DNA of 64,000 nucleotides, from the NCBI RefSeq assembly GCF_004193775.1, contig NC_041005.1, forward strand, positions 11,596,501-11,660,500, given 5' to 3'. The translations under genes were made by a program, and so were the position numbers. Positions within the stretch are counted from its first letter, which is position 1; every line of letters begins with the position of its first letter. This document shows positions 1 to 12,507 of the stretch, piece after piece. This DNA is from Glycine soja. Lineage: Eukaryota > Streptophyta > Magnoliopsida > Fabales > Fabaceae. Below the pieces are notes generated by a model that saw only the letters and a list, made by a program, of their open reading frames with translations, did not search any database and was not told the origin of the DNA.

Positions 1-1183
1 GTGGAGTCGCTGGTCAACTTGGCGCCACCAGCCTAGGGTCAGCTTTTTCAGAGGGCAGCTTTTGTACCATAGAAGACGCTGGTAGTGTTGGCGATTTTGG
101 ATAAGTAGAAAACGCCACTTCCTTTAGCGTTTTAGGCTGTTTAAATACACCTCCCATCTCAGCATTTTTTCAGCGCTTCAGTTTACCTCTGCAACTTCTT
201 TTCCTTTGTTGGCTTTAGCAATCAAAATTTTGTGGTATGAAATATTTTTTTAAAGTAGCTTTTATATTTCATAGACTTTCCATAGACTTGTTAGTGTGTG
301 TTTAAATGTCTAAAATAAAAGAAAAATTATGTAATAATGTTTATTTGAAGAAAATTTTATCAGTGAAAATAAAATATTTTGAATATGAAATTTGTAGTAT
401 TTTTTTAATTAGATTAGGTTGGTGTTGATGATTTATTAGTGTGTTAATAATTGATGAATGTTTTAACTTTCATTTAAAAAAATTTGTAGATCATATTTAT
501 TTGAAGTAAGTATTTTGAGTACGAAATTTATTTTAATATGAAGTTGTAGTATTTTTTTTACTTAGATTAGGTTCATTTGTTGGTGTGTTAAAAATTTATA
601 AGCGTTCAAGTTGAAAGTGTTATTTGATGATGCTTTGTTGTTTCTCGTATCATATTTATTTTAATATATTTGTAGTAATTTTGTAATTATCTATTTTTAT
701 TTTAAAGTTATTATTGTTAAGCTTAATTATTTATACTACTAACTTCGTTCATGAATTATTTTATTTTGTCTTTAAAATTAATATCTTGAAATTGTTCATT
801 TTTTTTAAGTGTGTCCCATGAAATTAATTTGAAGTTAATTAAATTTTTTTAAAAGAAAAATTGAATGAGAAGTTCCAATAAAGGGACCTTTTGTGATTAC
901 ATTTTATTGGTTTGGATTTAAAGTTTTATAAAATCGTTCGTGTTATTTAAGTGTGTTGATGTGAAATTTATTTAAAGTTAATAATTTTGATTACATGTTG
1001 ATTAGTTTAAAATTACTACATTGAAATCGTTAATGTTTTTAAAGTGTGTTAATGTGAAATTGATTTGAAGTTAAATTTTTTTTTAAAATAAAGTTTTATT
1101 TTGAAGTTCCAGCAATGACTTTTTGGTGATACCTATTTTATAATTTATTTGACGTGTTAAAATATTGTTTTTGTAGGTATACG
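1..1183. repeat. AT-rich 5' flank of the MULE with degenerate internal repeats
   Basis: No gene is seen. The first 170 bases are relatively GC-rich with repeated GGCGCCA/CGCTGGT/AACGCCACT-like words, as expected of a MULE subterminal region. The terminus itself would lie outside the window. The rest is very AT-rich and contains diverged repeats. One unit ending in a GAAATT..ATTTGAAGTTAA-type string recurs near 788-838, 933-983 and 1024-1074. A second unit with ATTTATTTGAAG and TTAGATTAGGTT recurs near 341-420 and 496-571. It probably serves as promoter and leader of the transposase that follows; that is inference. Confidence 0.5.
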
Positions 1184-3878
1184 ATGAATTCGGTTATAAC
1201 AGTGTTGTATTTCAATGGAAGGGTATATGAAGATAATGATGATGTAATATTTGAAGACAGTAAAAAGCGATTCAGATTAAACGTGGAATTAGTTTCAATG
1301 CTTTGAAGAAAAAAATTGGAGATAAGGTAAAGTTACAAAATAATGAAATTATTTCTGCTATCAATTGTAGATTTTTAGTGTCAGGAAAATATATTGCCTT
1401 GCAAATTTGTGATGACGAAGATGTTGAAATGATGCTGGAAAGTTTTAAACAACAAGAACAAATGTCAATTTTGGAATTGTACATAGAAAAGGATGTGGCT
1501 GGTGGTTCAATGTTTCATTTTGCAAATTCGCTTACATCATGTGGAAATTATTTATCTAATGATGAGACACAACCGCCAACAAATATGAGCAATTTACATG
1601 TTGACGAAGATGATGATGATGATAATTATCTTCTGTCTAACTCATACGTTGAAGACGGTATATCTGATACAAACGATGAAGTCACTGACATCATTCAACC
1701 AGTAAGAATTGTTCACCCAACAGAAGGTATAATTTGTTGTATAAAAAAATTAGACAATACATTTATTATTTGGTGACAATTGTATTTAATGCTAAATAAG
1801 TATGATTTGAATTTTTATTTTGAACTGTTAGGTGCACAAGGAATTGAAAATCCATTTTGGAATGATGCTTTGCATTATAACAATATCAACTGGAGTTATC
1901 CTGATGAGGAGGACATTTGCGGTTTGGAGATGCCGTCGACCTTTAATGTTGGCCAAGAATTATATGTTGGCATGGAATTTGATAGTAAAGATGCGGTCAA
2001 AAATGCAGTCAAACAATATGTTATGAAGGTGCATCAAAGTTTCAAAGTTGTTGAAAGCAAATCGAACAAGTATGTGGTTTGTTGCTTGAATAAAAGTGCA
2101 GAGTGTCCTTGCCCTTTCTATATGAGGACAATTTTATCCAAAAAAACAGATACGTGGAAAGTCACACAATGGGGTGGACCACACACATGTCTGAATATGA
2201 CCATGACACAAGATCACGAGAAACTTGATTCAGATTTAATTGTCACTTGTGTAGTAGGTACGTATTTTATGTTCATATTATGTTAATTTTTTGTTAATTG
2301 TTATTTAAATTTTGTTATGTTATTGACAGGCATGATCAGAGAAGATCCATCAATAAAAGTTTCTTTGATTCAAGAGAGAATTAACAGTAAATTTGCGTAC
2401 AAGGTGTCGTACAAAAAAGCTTGGTTGGCGAAATAGAAAGTCATTGCAATTGAATATGACGATTGGGATGAGTCATATGCGAAACTTTCGTCGTGGCTAA
2501 CACACATACAAAATCATTCTCCTGGATCATATTATCAAATACTACATGACGATTTTATCGTTGGGAATACGGTTAGTCGCGAACACCGTCAGTTTCATAT
2601 AGTTTTTTGGACTTTTGGCCAATGTAAAGAGGCTTTCAAGTACTATAAGCCAATCATACAAGTTGACGGCACACATTTGTACGGAAAATATTGTGGGACC
2701 CTCTTAATGGCCACATCACAAGATGGAAATGGTGGTGTCCTTCCTCTAGCATTCGCGGTGGTCGAAGGTGAGACGTTGACAGCGTGGTCATGGTTTTTGG
2801 CCTAGTTGCGTGAACACATCATAGATAAAAATGGTATTTGTCTGATATCTGATCGACATGCAAGTATAAAGTCCGTTGTTGCTAACGAAGCACTTGGTTG
2901 GCAACCTCCCCACGGTTATCATGTCTACTGCGTGCGACACATAGCAAGCAACTTCAATCGGAAATTCAATAATACCAAACAAAAAGAAATGTTGAAGAAA
3001 TTGGGTAAGATTTCATATTTGATGGTCATGTTTATTTAACTTTCATATATACTTAAAATTGTTATTCATAACTAATTTTATGCAGCCTACACTCCTTGCA
3101 CGCACATTTTTTATCAAAATATAGAAAAAATTCGTCAACTGAGTCCAGCCATAGCAACATGGATTGATCGCATTTCAAAGGAAAAATGGACGATGGCTTA
3201 TAATAGAGAAGGACGTTGATATGGCCACATGACAACCAACCTCTCATAATGTATTAATAAGGTTTTGAACGATTGTCGTAACATTCCCATAACAGCATTG
3301 GTCAAATCAACGTACAGTAGGTGTCGAAAGAACTTTGTTGAGCGTGGCCGCCAAGCCCAAAGACAGTTAAATGAAGGACAAGTATATTGTTCAAAGCTTG
3401 TTAAAGAACTTAGGAAAAATCAAGAACAAGCTTGTTCGCACATCGTTCGCGTGTATGATATCCACTCCACAAGGTTTGAAGTAGAGGAGACCTTCAATCC
3501 TATTACGCAACGTGGCGGACAAAAGTGGGCAGTTAACTTGAATGGTCATTATTGTCAATGTGAAAGGTATTCTGCACTTCATTATCCATGTTCACACATT
3601 ATTGCAGCTTATGTTACATCTTAAAAGCTTACTCCGCACAATGGTGGTCTCTTCGGAATGAAGCGGCTATTCCTCCTTCTAATGACGCATAGACACTTAT
3701 CCCTGACCCAACTACAATTCGTGCGAAAGGTCGGCCATAATCAACAAGGATAAGGAATGAGATGGATTGGGTCGAACCATCTGAGCACCGACAAAAATGA
3801 AGTAGATGTGGAGCCGAAGGGAATAACAGGCGTCGCTGTCCAATGCAATCTGAGCGTGGGAGTTGTTCAAATCATTGA
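1184..3878 (+). pseudogene. Mutator-like (MULE) transposase pseudogene, MURA type
   Basis: This is a decayed cut-and-paste transposase. Four exons can be followed: 1184-1726, 1832-2257, 2330-3004 and 3086-3878, with GT..AG introns. In order it shows an N-terminal PB1-like stretch, an acidic aspartate run near 1600-1625, a MuDR zinc-binding DNA-binding region (CCLNKSAECPCPFYM), the MULE core with two catalytic-type aspartates (QVDGTHLYGKY; ISDRHASIK), a SWIM zinc finger (CQCERYSALHYPCSH), an AT-hook-like RAKGRP and a CCHC knuckle remnant. It is broken. The frame shifts near 1275. In-frame stops lie at 2434, 2803, 3217 and 3247, the last replacing the expected glutamate of the NLSECIN-type motif. 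About 66 bases are missing near 3610, and more stops follow. The ATG at 1184 heads the family-like N terminus. It faces a plant-mobile-domain gene to its right. Confidence 0.9.
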
Positions 3879-4037
3879 TTTATGTATGTTAGTCGAGTGA
3901 CTTATATTTGTTTAAGTTCTCTTCAATGTATTGAATTTGTGGGGTTGAATGAATTCGTTAGTTAAAAACATTACTTATTTTAGTTTGTGAACATTAGTTA
4001 TTTGTGGGGTTCAATGAATTCGTTAGTTAAAAACATA

Positions 4038-4409
4038 ACCATAAACCCTAAACCGTAAAGCCTAAATCCTAAGCACTAAACCTTACCCCTAACTCAAAAC
4101 CCTAACCTTAAACCCTAAACCATAAACCTAAACCTAACCCCTAACCCAAAACCCCAAGCCTTAAACCCTAAACCCTAAACCATAAAACCCTAACCCCTAA
4201 CCCCTAACCCAAAACCATACGCCTTAAACCCTAACCCCTAAACCCTAACCATAAACCCCCAACCCTAAACCTAATCCCTAAACCCTAAGCACTAAACCTT
4301 ACCCCTAACCCAAAATCCTAAGCCTTAAACCCTAAACCTAAACCCTAAACCCCAAACCCCAAACCCCAAACCCTAAACCCTAAACCATAACCCCTCAACC
4401 CTAAACCTA
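4038..4409. repeat. Interstitial telomere-like repeat tract (CCCTAAA variants)
   Basis: About 370 bases consist almost wholly of CCCTAAA and variants (CCATAAA, CCCCTAA, CCCCAAA, CCTTAAA, AGCACTAAA). CCCTAAA is the complement of the plant telomere unit TTTAGGG. Units are degenerate and partly arranged in higher-order blocks; a block with AAGCACTAAACCTTACCCCTAAC occurs twice, near 4071 and 4287. The tract sits between the 3' ends of the MULE and mobile-domain pseudogenes, not at a chromosome end. Confidence 0.9.
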
Positions 4410-4734
4410 GGTTGAGTGAAAGTGGGGAGTCCAATGCTGTAGTTAAGGGTATTCAAATTGATACTAAAGGAGAACTATCTACAATGATGAACTATGGACT
4501 TAGTCAATGTGGAGTATCTACACATATGGCGTTGGTGTTCGGCTTTAGTTACTAAAACTACTTATTTTTCGTTTGTCTACTTTAGTTTTATTTTTAAACT
4601 TTCTTTATTATTATAGTTTGATGCGCCACATAAACTGTATACATTAGTAAGGCATAATAAATGAGATGCGATAGATTAACTGTCAAAATCAAATGTCATA
4701 CATAAAACAACAAATTTACACGGAGACATCAAAA
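4410..4734. other. Spacer between telomere-like tract and mobile-domain pseudogene
   Basis: No gene or repeat recognised. It would be the 3' flank of the reverse-strand gene that ends at 4735. Confidence 0.4.
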
Positions 4735-6995
4735 TCATTCATTATGGTGTCCGTGATGTCGTGAGGATGTGCCACATGGTCGATCCCATCTTCGCACTTG
4801 ACGATCAGGATTTCTTCTGCCGCGTTGTCTCCCCGCTTCTACTTGCTCAGCCTCAGCAGAAAACTCCTAACACAAATCAACACCTAATAAGTTGTCCATA
4901 TCAGGTATTGCTCCGGGTACATTTCATTGCGGAACAAATGGGGCGTTAGGTGTTGCCATTGGGGCATCGTGTTGCTGTGAAGGAGTCATAGTGGGCCATG
5001 AAAAATGAGGTTGTGTTTCCGCAACACCACCGAATGAATGTTTGCTCGCAGAAGTATCAGTGTGATGACCTTCAAAAGGATACTGATACATCTGTGAAGG
5101 ATATTGGGAAAATGTTGATGGCGTGTAATACATTCCATGACCACGCTCCATCATTTGTTGGGACTATTCTTCCGCTTCAACAGGCTCCCTTCATCTACCT
5201 ATGCCCCGAGTTTCAACACTTGACTGAAGAATGTGAAACTCTTGTGCTGGGAATTCACACTCTGATGCTGAACCATGTGACACTGGCTCAGTGATTCTCT
5301 CTTGCTCTTCGGATATAATCGCTAACTTTTCCACGTAAGGCACGAGATCATCAACTGTCCATGTGTTCCTCCCTTGTGGTGACACCATATACTATAAAGT
5401 CTCCACAACTTCACCCTGCAATTATTAGCGTCAAGAAATTAATGCTCATGCTTAACAAAATAATTTGAAGTTAAACATTGAAAAATAGATAAATACCAAT
5501 GTAGTTGTGTTTGCATTGTTTGGGTCGACAAACATCTTTGTTTTACGCCTATACCACACCATGTAGTCCGAGTTAAAACTCAGTAGGCCCTCCTGTTGAG
5601 GATAAACGTTGACCCTAAATTCAGCTCAATTGTTCCATTGACTGATGATCGGAGCCAACAGCTGGAACCAATTTTCATCTTGTTTGCCTTTGAGCGTTAT
5701 GCCATGGAGATTTTGCGGTTGCGAAGGACACCCGGGAATAGGTTGTTGCAATCCAAATTGTCGTGAAACTCTATCGGGTTGGTGCCACTCAACAACATGG
5801 AAACAAATCAGTGGCACCACCGCGAACCAGGCTACACTTCCAACCACACAAATTGGAGGCAACGCTGCCATCACAGTTGTTGTGTATGGCTCCCAGACAA
5901 ACTGCATATAACAACATAGTTGTCAATTTTCAGCCAAACATAACATATTAACATTTCATTTAACCAATACATTACGATCTTCTTACCTCATGTCGTTTCA
6001 TGATATCCAATTTGCGACGGAAAACTCTAAGATCATCATTGCCAATATGTTGATTTCCACGTCGCAGCCACCTACAATAAAAACGAAATCATCATTGTCA
6101 ACACGTTCCATCATTAATTCTTTTCAATTGAAATCTAATTTTTTAAACGACAAACCTGTGTCCAAGTGGTTTATTTTCTATTACGGGAGGCGTCCTCTTT
6201 GGAGCCAAAGTCGTGCATCGTTCCCATGCCCACATTTGGATTAAGATGCATATACCTCCGATTGATTTAACTTTGTAATCGATGGCGCTGCACATCTCTT
6301 TATATAAATATGCAAGCACGGCAGGTCCCCACGCATACGTGCTGCACTGTTCAAAGTCACGTAAAAATTGTAGGTACCTTAAGGAAACTCTGCTACTGCT
6401 TTTGTTAACAAAGGGGACACCTCCTATGAATCGAAGGATCCATGCACGGGTAAACCTTTGTAATTTTTCTACCATCATGAATATTTATGTGAGAAAAATG
6501 GTGAGCCAGCCAACTTAATTTTACCACACTACCTTCAACTTCGCCTTCCTGTGGTCTAACTCCTAATAATTCTTCACATAAATCGGCCCAATCAAGATTT
6601 GTTGAACCAATTAATGGTGCCCCGTCAGTATGAAGACCTAATAAAACTGACACATCTTGAAGAGTAATGGTAGCATCTCCGCATCTCAAGTGAAACGTGT
6701 GTGTTTCAGGCCTCCATCTTTCAATCAACGTACTAATTAATGTCGCATTTATCTTTAGGTATCTCATCTTCATTATCCAGTAAAACCCATATTATCGAAG
6801 CAGAGGACCAATTTCCTCTAGTATTTGTTCTTCACCTTGATACGTGGGGACTGCTCGTCTGATGTGTAATTTTCTGTCTGGTTCCCCATTTCAAACATGT
6901 TCTGAAACATGTTTGGGTTGCATCCACAAAACGTCACCATCAATTGGACCAGACCTAATTTGTATATTTGATGAACATGACGACGAAGATGTCAT
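4735..6995 (-). pseudogene. Plant mobile domain (MAIN-like) protein pseudogene
   Basis: A PMD (plant mobile domain) protein of the type often labelled serine/threonine-protein phosphatase 7 long form homolog. Exons on the reverse strand are 6995-6156, 6072-5987, 5901-5497 and 5415-4735. The PMD signature is clear in the first exon ([44 protein letters not shown]) and continues with YLQFLRDFEQCSTYAWG, IQMWAWERC and NQFVWEPYTTTVMAALPP. The C terminus is Gln/Pro/Tyr-rich and ends in a basic, His-rich tail. Decay is evident: a TGA where Trp is expected and a TAA in the N-terminal 70 codons, a small deletion and frame change near 6470, a TAG at 5392 where Gln is expected, and two stops near the end. 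PMD genes occur as host silencing factors (MAIN, MAIL1) and as passengers in MULEs. Its position tail-to-tail with a MULE transposase favours the second. Confidence 0.88.
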
Positions 6996-7980
6996 TGATC
7001 CTACAAAATAAAATATAATACAATTAATTGACGATAAAATTTATACATTAATTATACATACACAAATTAAGTATATTTACAAAAAATTAATTAAATATAT
7101 AAAACAAATGGAGTGAAATCAATAACAAAATATATATATATATATATATATTAATAACTAAATATATTATATGAATAATATAATTTAAATAGACTCTCCA
7201 AATAATTTCAAATACATGCAAACACAACTTAAAATAAATAACAAATTATATTTTTCAAAAATTACATATTTCAATAACAAAATATAATATACAATCACGG
7301 AAATTTAAATATATTCTACAAATAAATTAAATCACATCTAAACACAACTTTACATAAATAAAAAATTATATATATTCTACAAATAAATTAAATTACATAC
7401 AAATATAAATTCAACAGATAACCTAATTCATATATATTCTACTAATAAATTAAATTACATACAAATATAAATTTAAATATATAACATAATATTTATATTT
7501 TCGACTAAAAATTAAAATAATATATATACAAAATTAATGACGTCAAATAATTACGAGTAAAATAATTTAACATACAAAATCAATAATTTAAAATACGTAA
7601 AACTATTCTAATTTAAACACAACATATGAAACTAATAATAACTAAAACTAACGTAATATACAAAATTTAATTCAGACCTAATTTAAAATTAATAATTTAC
7701 CGTACATAAAATTATTCCTAATCTATCATATCAAATATTTAAACTAAATGTAATCTACCATATACAAAATTTAAACTAAAGCTAATCTAAAATTAATAAA
7801 TGACGATACCTAAAATTATTCCTAATCTATTATATAAAAAATTTAATTCTAACCTAATTTAAAATTAATAATTTACAGTACATAAAATTATTCTTAATCT
7901 ATCATATCAAATATTTAAATTAAATGTAATCTATCATATACAAAATTTAAACTAAAGCTAATCTAAAATTAACAAGGGTG
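6996..7980. repeat. AT-rich flank with a 176-bp tandem duplication
   Basis: Extremely AT-rich and without genes. A TA run lies at 7131-7152. A segment with ATTCAAATT-rich words repeats near 7370-7420 and 7430-7470. A better preserved duplication has the same 80-base string starting at 7714 and at 7890 (period 176), differing at a few bases. It is the 5' flank of the mobile-domain gene and may be the right subterminal part of the same MULE. Confidence 0.6.
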
Positions 7981-9968
7981 TAAGTATACGTGGGAAGCAT
8001 TTAACTGGATTAATGGCCTTCAGCCGAGTTTCCACAAATGACAAAAGCTTTACACTTTGGGAAGGCTTTTTGTAAAAGGGGCCATTATCTATCTTGTTAA
8101 AAAATCAAAACAGGATCAATGTCATATTCAATTTTTATTATCATATCAGAATTATAGGAAGATTATCTCCTGTAATTAATTGCATTAATTATAATTAATT
8201 TATATAAATGAACATCCAATGTGTACTTTGATACACGATTTTTACTCTATTATTCCTTTATTTTTCTCTTATTTTACATATTTACTAGGAGAAAGGTAAA
8301 AATAATAGATAACCTCTGTATTACAATACTTATGTAGCATATTTTTGGATGAGTTTTCGGTACCTTGTACCTAGTATAAATATATTCTATTTTGCCGATA
8401 AAAAAAATGTTAACATTTTCTTATAGCCAAATTATGAAATTCATTTTCAGCACTAGTTTTTGTGGCAGTGCTTTGCTATATGAATTTGATGCAAATGACT
8501 TTATGTTAAGAGTGAATTACTCTTCGAATACTACCCTATCCCCTCAACAAATATTGTTACTTCATCCTACTTAAAACTAAATTAGATGAAGGTTAATTTG
8601 TTTCTCTTTATTTTTGCTGTGAAGTTAAGTTCATGTGCTCATGTTGCAAGAAACGCGACTAAAGTTTCTGATTATAACTATACCGTGTTTGGACAGTAAG
8701 GGTTGGAGAAGGTAGTAAATTAAACTGGTTTTTTTTAAATGTGTCCATTAGTATATGGTGTGAAAACATCAAATAAAATTAACTAAACTTGTAATATACG
8801 TTTTATATTTGAATCTTCTAGAAATCTATATCAAAATACTATCTTAAAGAGCATGCTTATTTCTTTAGAAATACTTCTAAAATAAGAAAATAACGAGATG
8901 AGTTTCTTTATAAGTTAAAATAAGTTCTCCATTAATTAATCATTAACTAATTTGTAGAAATTATCTCATATAATTTCTCTAAAAGATGAGAGAATATTTT
9001 GACTTTTCTTTACCAAAATAGATAATTTCGTAAAATTATTTACCAGTATTTTGGAAAACTATTTATTTGTAGGAATGATTTTTGTCAACTAGGATTTAGG
9101 AGGTGTCACTCTAAGACACCTTGTATTTTACATCTTATAGCATGAGGTGTCACTTTGATTGATTCATTCTTTTCAAGTGTTTTGTTAGCACAAGAGGGTC
9201 ACCATGTAGCAAACTGGAAATATTATCTTATTTGTAAAACATGTATTTGGTGTTAATCAAGCCGACTCTAAAAAAGAAAAATTAATACTAAATACATATT
9301 TAATGACTAGATTTCATGTAACCATTTTAATCTGAATATTGGTGTTTAATTTGATTGTTCTTACTTTTTACGGTTAGTTTTACTATTTTTATTTTTATAC
9401 TAAATTTTTAAATAAAAATAGTGATATTTTTTATATTTATCAGAGAAAGCAAAAAAATACTTTGTTTAAATGAAACAATGTGTTATTGAGTTGTTAAATA
9501 AAGTTGTTTTAACGAGTCACATATATTGGACTTTGCAGAGTGACTGGACAACCTTGAAAATATTGTTAAAAATTGATTACGTTTTACATTTTGTTTGGAT
9601 AAATTTTTCCATGAAGTATTTGTAAGAGAAGAAAATAAAAAAGTGAAATAAATTTAGTTTCTTTTATAAATTAAAATTGGTTTATATATAAGTTAAAATT
9701 ATCTTTTGAAAAGTTAAATGAGAAATTCTTTTATCAACTAGTAGTTTATTTAGACCGGACCGTAGTTGGCTTATCAATTAAGTTAGAGTTTTTTTTTTTT
9801 CTTTTATGGTCGAAATTCAATTAGAGTTCCTGATTATGCTATATTTCGTTATTTTCTCTCTAGCCGGTTTTGCTTACTTTGGGTTAGTTTGGTGTTTTAG
9901 GAGGGAATGGGCCATGATTGGGCCCTCCTGCCAACACTCAATCACTCATTGCTTCAAAACTAAGATAA
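7981..9968. other. Intergenic DNA, nothing identified
   Basis: AT-rich. The stretch 7980-8260 is less AT-rich at its start and ends in a TATAAATGAAC string, looking like a decayed LTR or TRIM fragment, but no paired terminus was found. A short direct repeat of GAGGTGTCACT occurs at 9100 and 9144. No supported coding region. Confidence 0.35.
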
Positions 9969-10113
9969 CTGCTTCCTGCACCTCCGTATTTGCTTCTTGT
10001 ACCTTTTTAACCTTCCAGAAAGCCTAATCCAGAATGTAATTTTACATTATGGATTAGCTTTTCCAAAATATAATCCTGAATTTTTACATTCCGGATTAGA
10101 ATGCAGGAAGCAA
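9969..10113. repeat. Small inverted-repeat (hairpin/MITE-like) element
   Basis: Ends TTGCTTCCTGCA (about 9968-9980) and ATGCAGGAAGCAA (about 10101-10113) are near-perfect inverted copies. Inside are further inverted pairs built from TAATCC.GAATGTAA and TTACATTCCGGATTA. The whole 145 bases could fold into a long hairpin. No target-site duplication was confirmed. Confidence 0.55.
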
Positions 10114-11961
10114 TTGTCCAAAACTAAATACTTATTTTGTAAATGAGTTTGGCAACTCTGATGAGCTGAATCTGTTCATGTTTTTCTATTAATTAACGGA
10201 AAATAAATTCTAAAATTCCGTAATCACATTATATAAATAACTAGAAAAAGTCTCCACACAAGATCTAAAAAGTTGTTAAAAAGACAAAATAATCACGGGT
10301 TATAATAAAATTACACGATTGTCATTGTCACTGAAGCTGGCAACCTTTTTCACATTTGAACGGTATGTGTCTAAGTTAGAATAGATTTATATAAATATAG
10401 ATAGATTATGCGACCTTTTTTGGTTTCTAACAGTTGTCTACTCACATTATTTTCTTGTGTTTTTTTAGTTGTCGAATTTAATTGGTGAACTGGAAAAAAT
10501 GGAATATTTAATTCTATAAATGATTTTGATTTGTGGGTATATTGTAATTTGTACCGTGAATGCATGATCAACTGAAGGTAATTTTTAAATACCATAAAAC
10601 ATGTTGATCAACTTATATTAGGTTATTTTATCTTAACTAAATATCTTAAATTTGACTTAATTACTCAAATGTTGCTAATATCACATTTTCACCTTATGTA
10701 TTTAGGAGAATCAATCCACTTAAACATCAGCCAAAGGGCAATATAGAAAATACAACTTAATTACTCGGGCAACTTGTTAATGTATTTAATATCCTTAATT
10801 CGCATAGCACTTGTGAATATAAAAGGTTATGTTTGATAAAATTAGTTGTTACAATAATTAAAAAATATAAAATTACATTTATGGATATATTTATGTAATG
10901 TTTAAGGATAAAAAGAGAATAAATATAATAAGTGTTACCTTAAATAGAAAAGATTAAAAAAGAAATCTAATAAATATTTAAGGACAAAAAGGGATGGATA
11001 TAAAAAGCTAGAATTTTAAAAAATATTATTTCAAGTAGCATCTTCAAAAATACTAGAAGCTATTAAAATTTTTTTTTACCAAATAGTCAAACAAACCTTT
11101 TAGATAATAAAAAAATCTAGAGATTAGCTTAAATGTTTTGTCAAACACATTTCTAATAATTTTCAATTGTGAAAACGGGTTTTGATTTGGTTGCCCATAG
11201 TTTTGGAATTTTGGGTACAATAGTGTCGTTGTTCCTCCAATGAATAATTGGATGGTAGGTCGCAGTAGTGTATTTGAATTTTGTGTGTGGTTAAATATGT
11301 TTTTAGTTTTTATAAAATTTAAAGTTTAGTTTTAGGCATATTCTACTACATCATCAAAAGGTTTAGGTTGACCTAGAGCTTTCAAATGGAAATAGCATTG
11401 TCTCACAAGTTTTTTTTTTTTTTTTACTAATATTCCCATGAATCGTCTCAACATAGTCATTTTGGGGTGTACAAGGGCATTTATCTTTGTCATATCACAC
11501 GGGGATATTTTAATATCCTCTGGAATTGAAACGTCTCATCCTAATGACACCCTTCTACCACCTAGGTTGTCATTCACAACAACACAACTATTGTGACTAT
11601 CTTGGTGACAGTTCTCATGTCTATTACCCCTTTTGTGATCAAAACCACCACCACTCATTGGACTTTCAAGAAAATATCTATATATATAATTGGGATTTTT
11701 TTCTCAAAAAAGAGAATGATAAATAGAAAGTTTGAACAAAAAAATTTAAAAAATTCAAAATCCTTACTAGTATACAATAGGGAGTATTGAAGCTCAAACA
11801 ATGAAGTAAAAAAAGGTAGTATTTAGAGAGTCAATACCATCGAAGACCGAAGAAATGCTAGAATGTGAAATTTATTTTGCAAATGCTCATCACACACAAG
11901 AAAAAACCAAAATTGGTGAAAAGGAAAGTGAATAGGAAGAGACGCTTATTAATTTTTGTTC
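10114..11961. other. Intergenic DNA, nothing identified
   Basis: AT-rich sequence with homopolymer runs such as the T run at 11410-11425. Only short chance reading frames are present. No gene, terminal repeat or duplication was recognised. Confidence 0.4.
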
Positions 11962-12507
11962 TGACCTCAAATCCTCAAGTATTGTTAGAGTCACCTCATT
12001 CAAGGTATTGTTTGCTTTGGATTTGTCATGATTTTGTCCTTAAAATGCACCTCAGTAGGTTAAGAGAGGAGGTTGTTTATAAACTCTCATAGCCCTCAAA
12101 TCTTATGTGAAGTAGGACATTTTTTGCATACCAGAACAAACCTTCTAGTCGAGGCTAAGGGGCAAGAGTGGTGGCCATAGGCCCCATGGTGGGCACCAAT
12201 GTTCTGAACTCAAATCCTTAAGTATCGTTAGGGTCATCCCATCTGAGGTATTGTCTACTTTGGTGTTTAATGGTCCATCATGATTTTGTCCTTAAAAGGA
12301 GCCTCGATGGGTGTCATTGTTCTGATCTTAAATCCTTAGGCATCGTTAGGATCACATCATCTGAGGTATTGCCCGCTTTGGTACTCAGTCTCCCATCATG
12401 ATTTTATCCTTAAAAGGTGCCTCAATGGGCTAAGGGGGGATGTTGTTTATAAACTCTCCTTGACCTCGACTTCTAAGTAATGTGGGACTTTTTGACATAC
12501 TAGAACA
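11962..12507. repeat. Three diverged copies of a dispersed repeat, head to tail
   Basis: Copy A (11962-12137), copy B (12206-12310) and copy C (12322-12507) share the order CTGA..TCAAATCCT, GT..CGTTAGGGTCA, GAGGTATTG..TTTGG, CATGATTTTGTCCTTAAAA, CCTC..GGG. A and C extend further into GTTTATAAACTCTC and end near a TAC.AGAACA string. B is truncated at its right. The conserved GTTTATAAACTCTC..TGTGGGACTTTTTGACATAC end resembles short dispersed plant LTR/TRIM-type ends, but no pair of LTRs is defined. Confidence 0.65.

Noticed and set aside
7131..7980. Matrix attachment or replication origin in the very AT-rich arm
   Set aside because: AT richness alone is not evidence; the tandem repeat explains the structure.
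11526..12092. Several short + frames near 11.5-12.1 kb
   Set aside because: Low-complexity or repeat-derived sequence with no domain.
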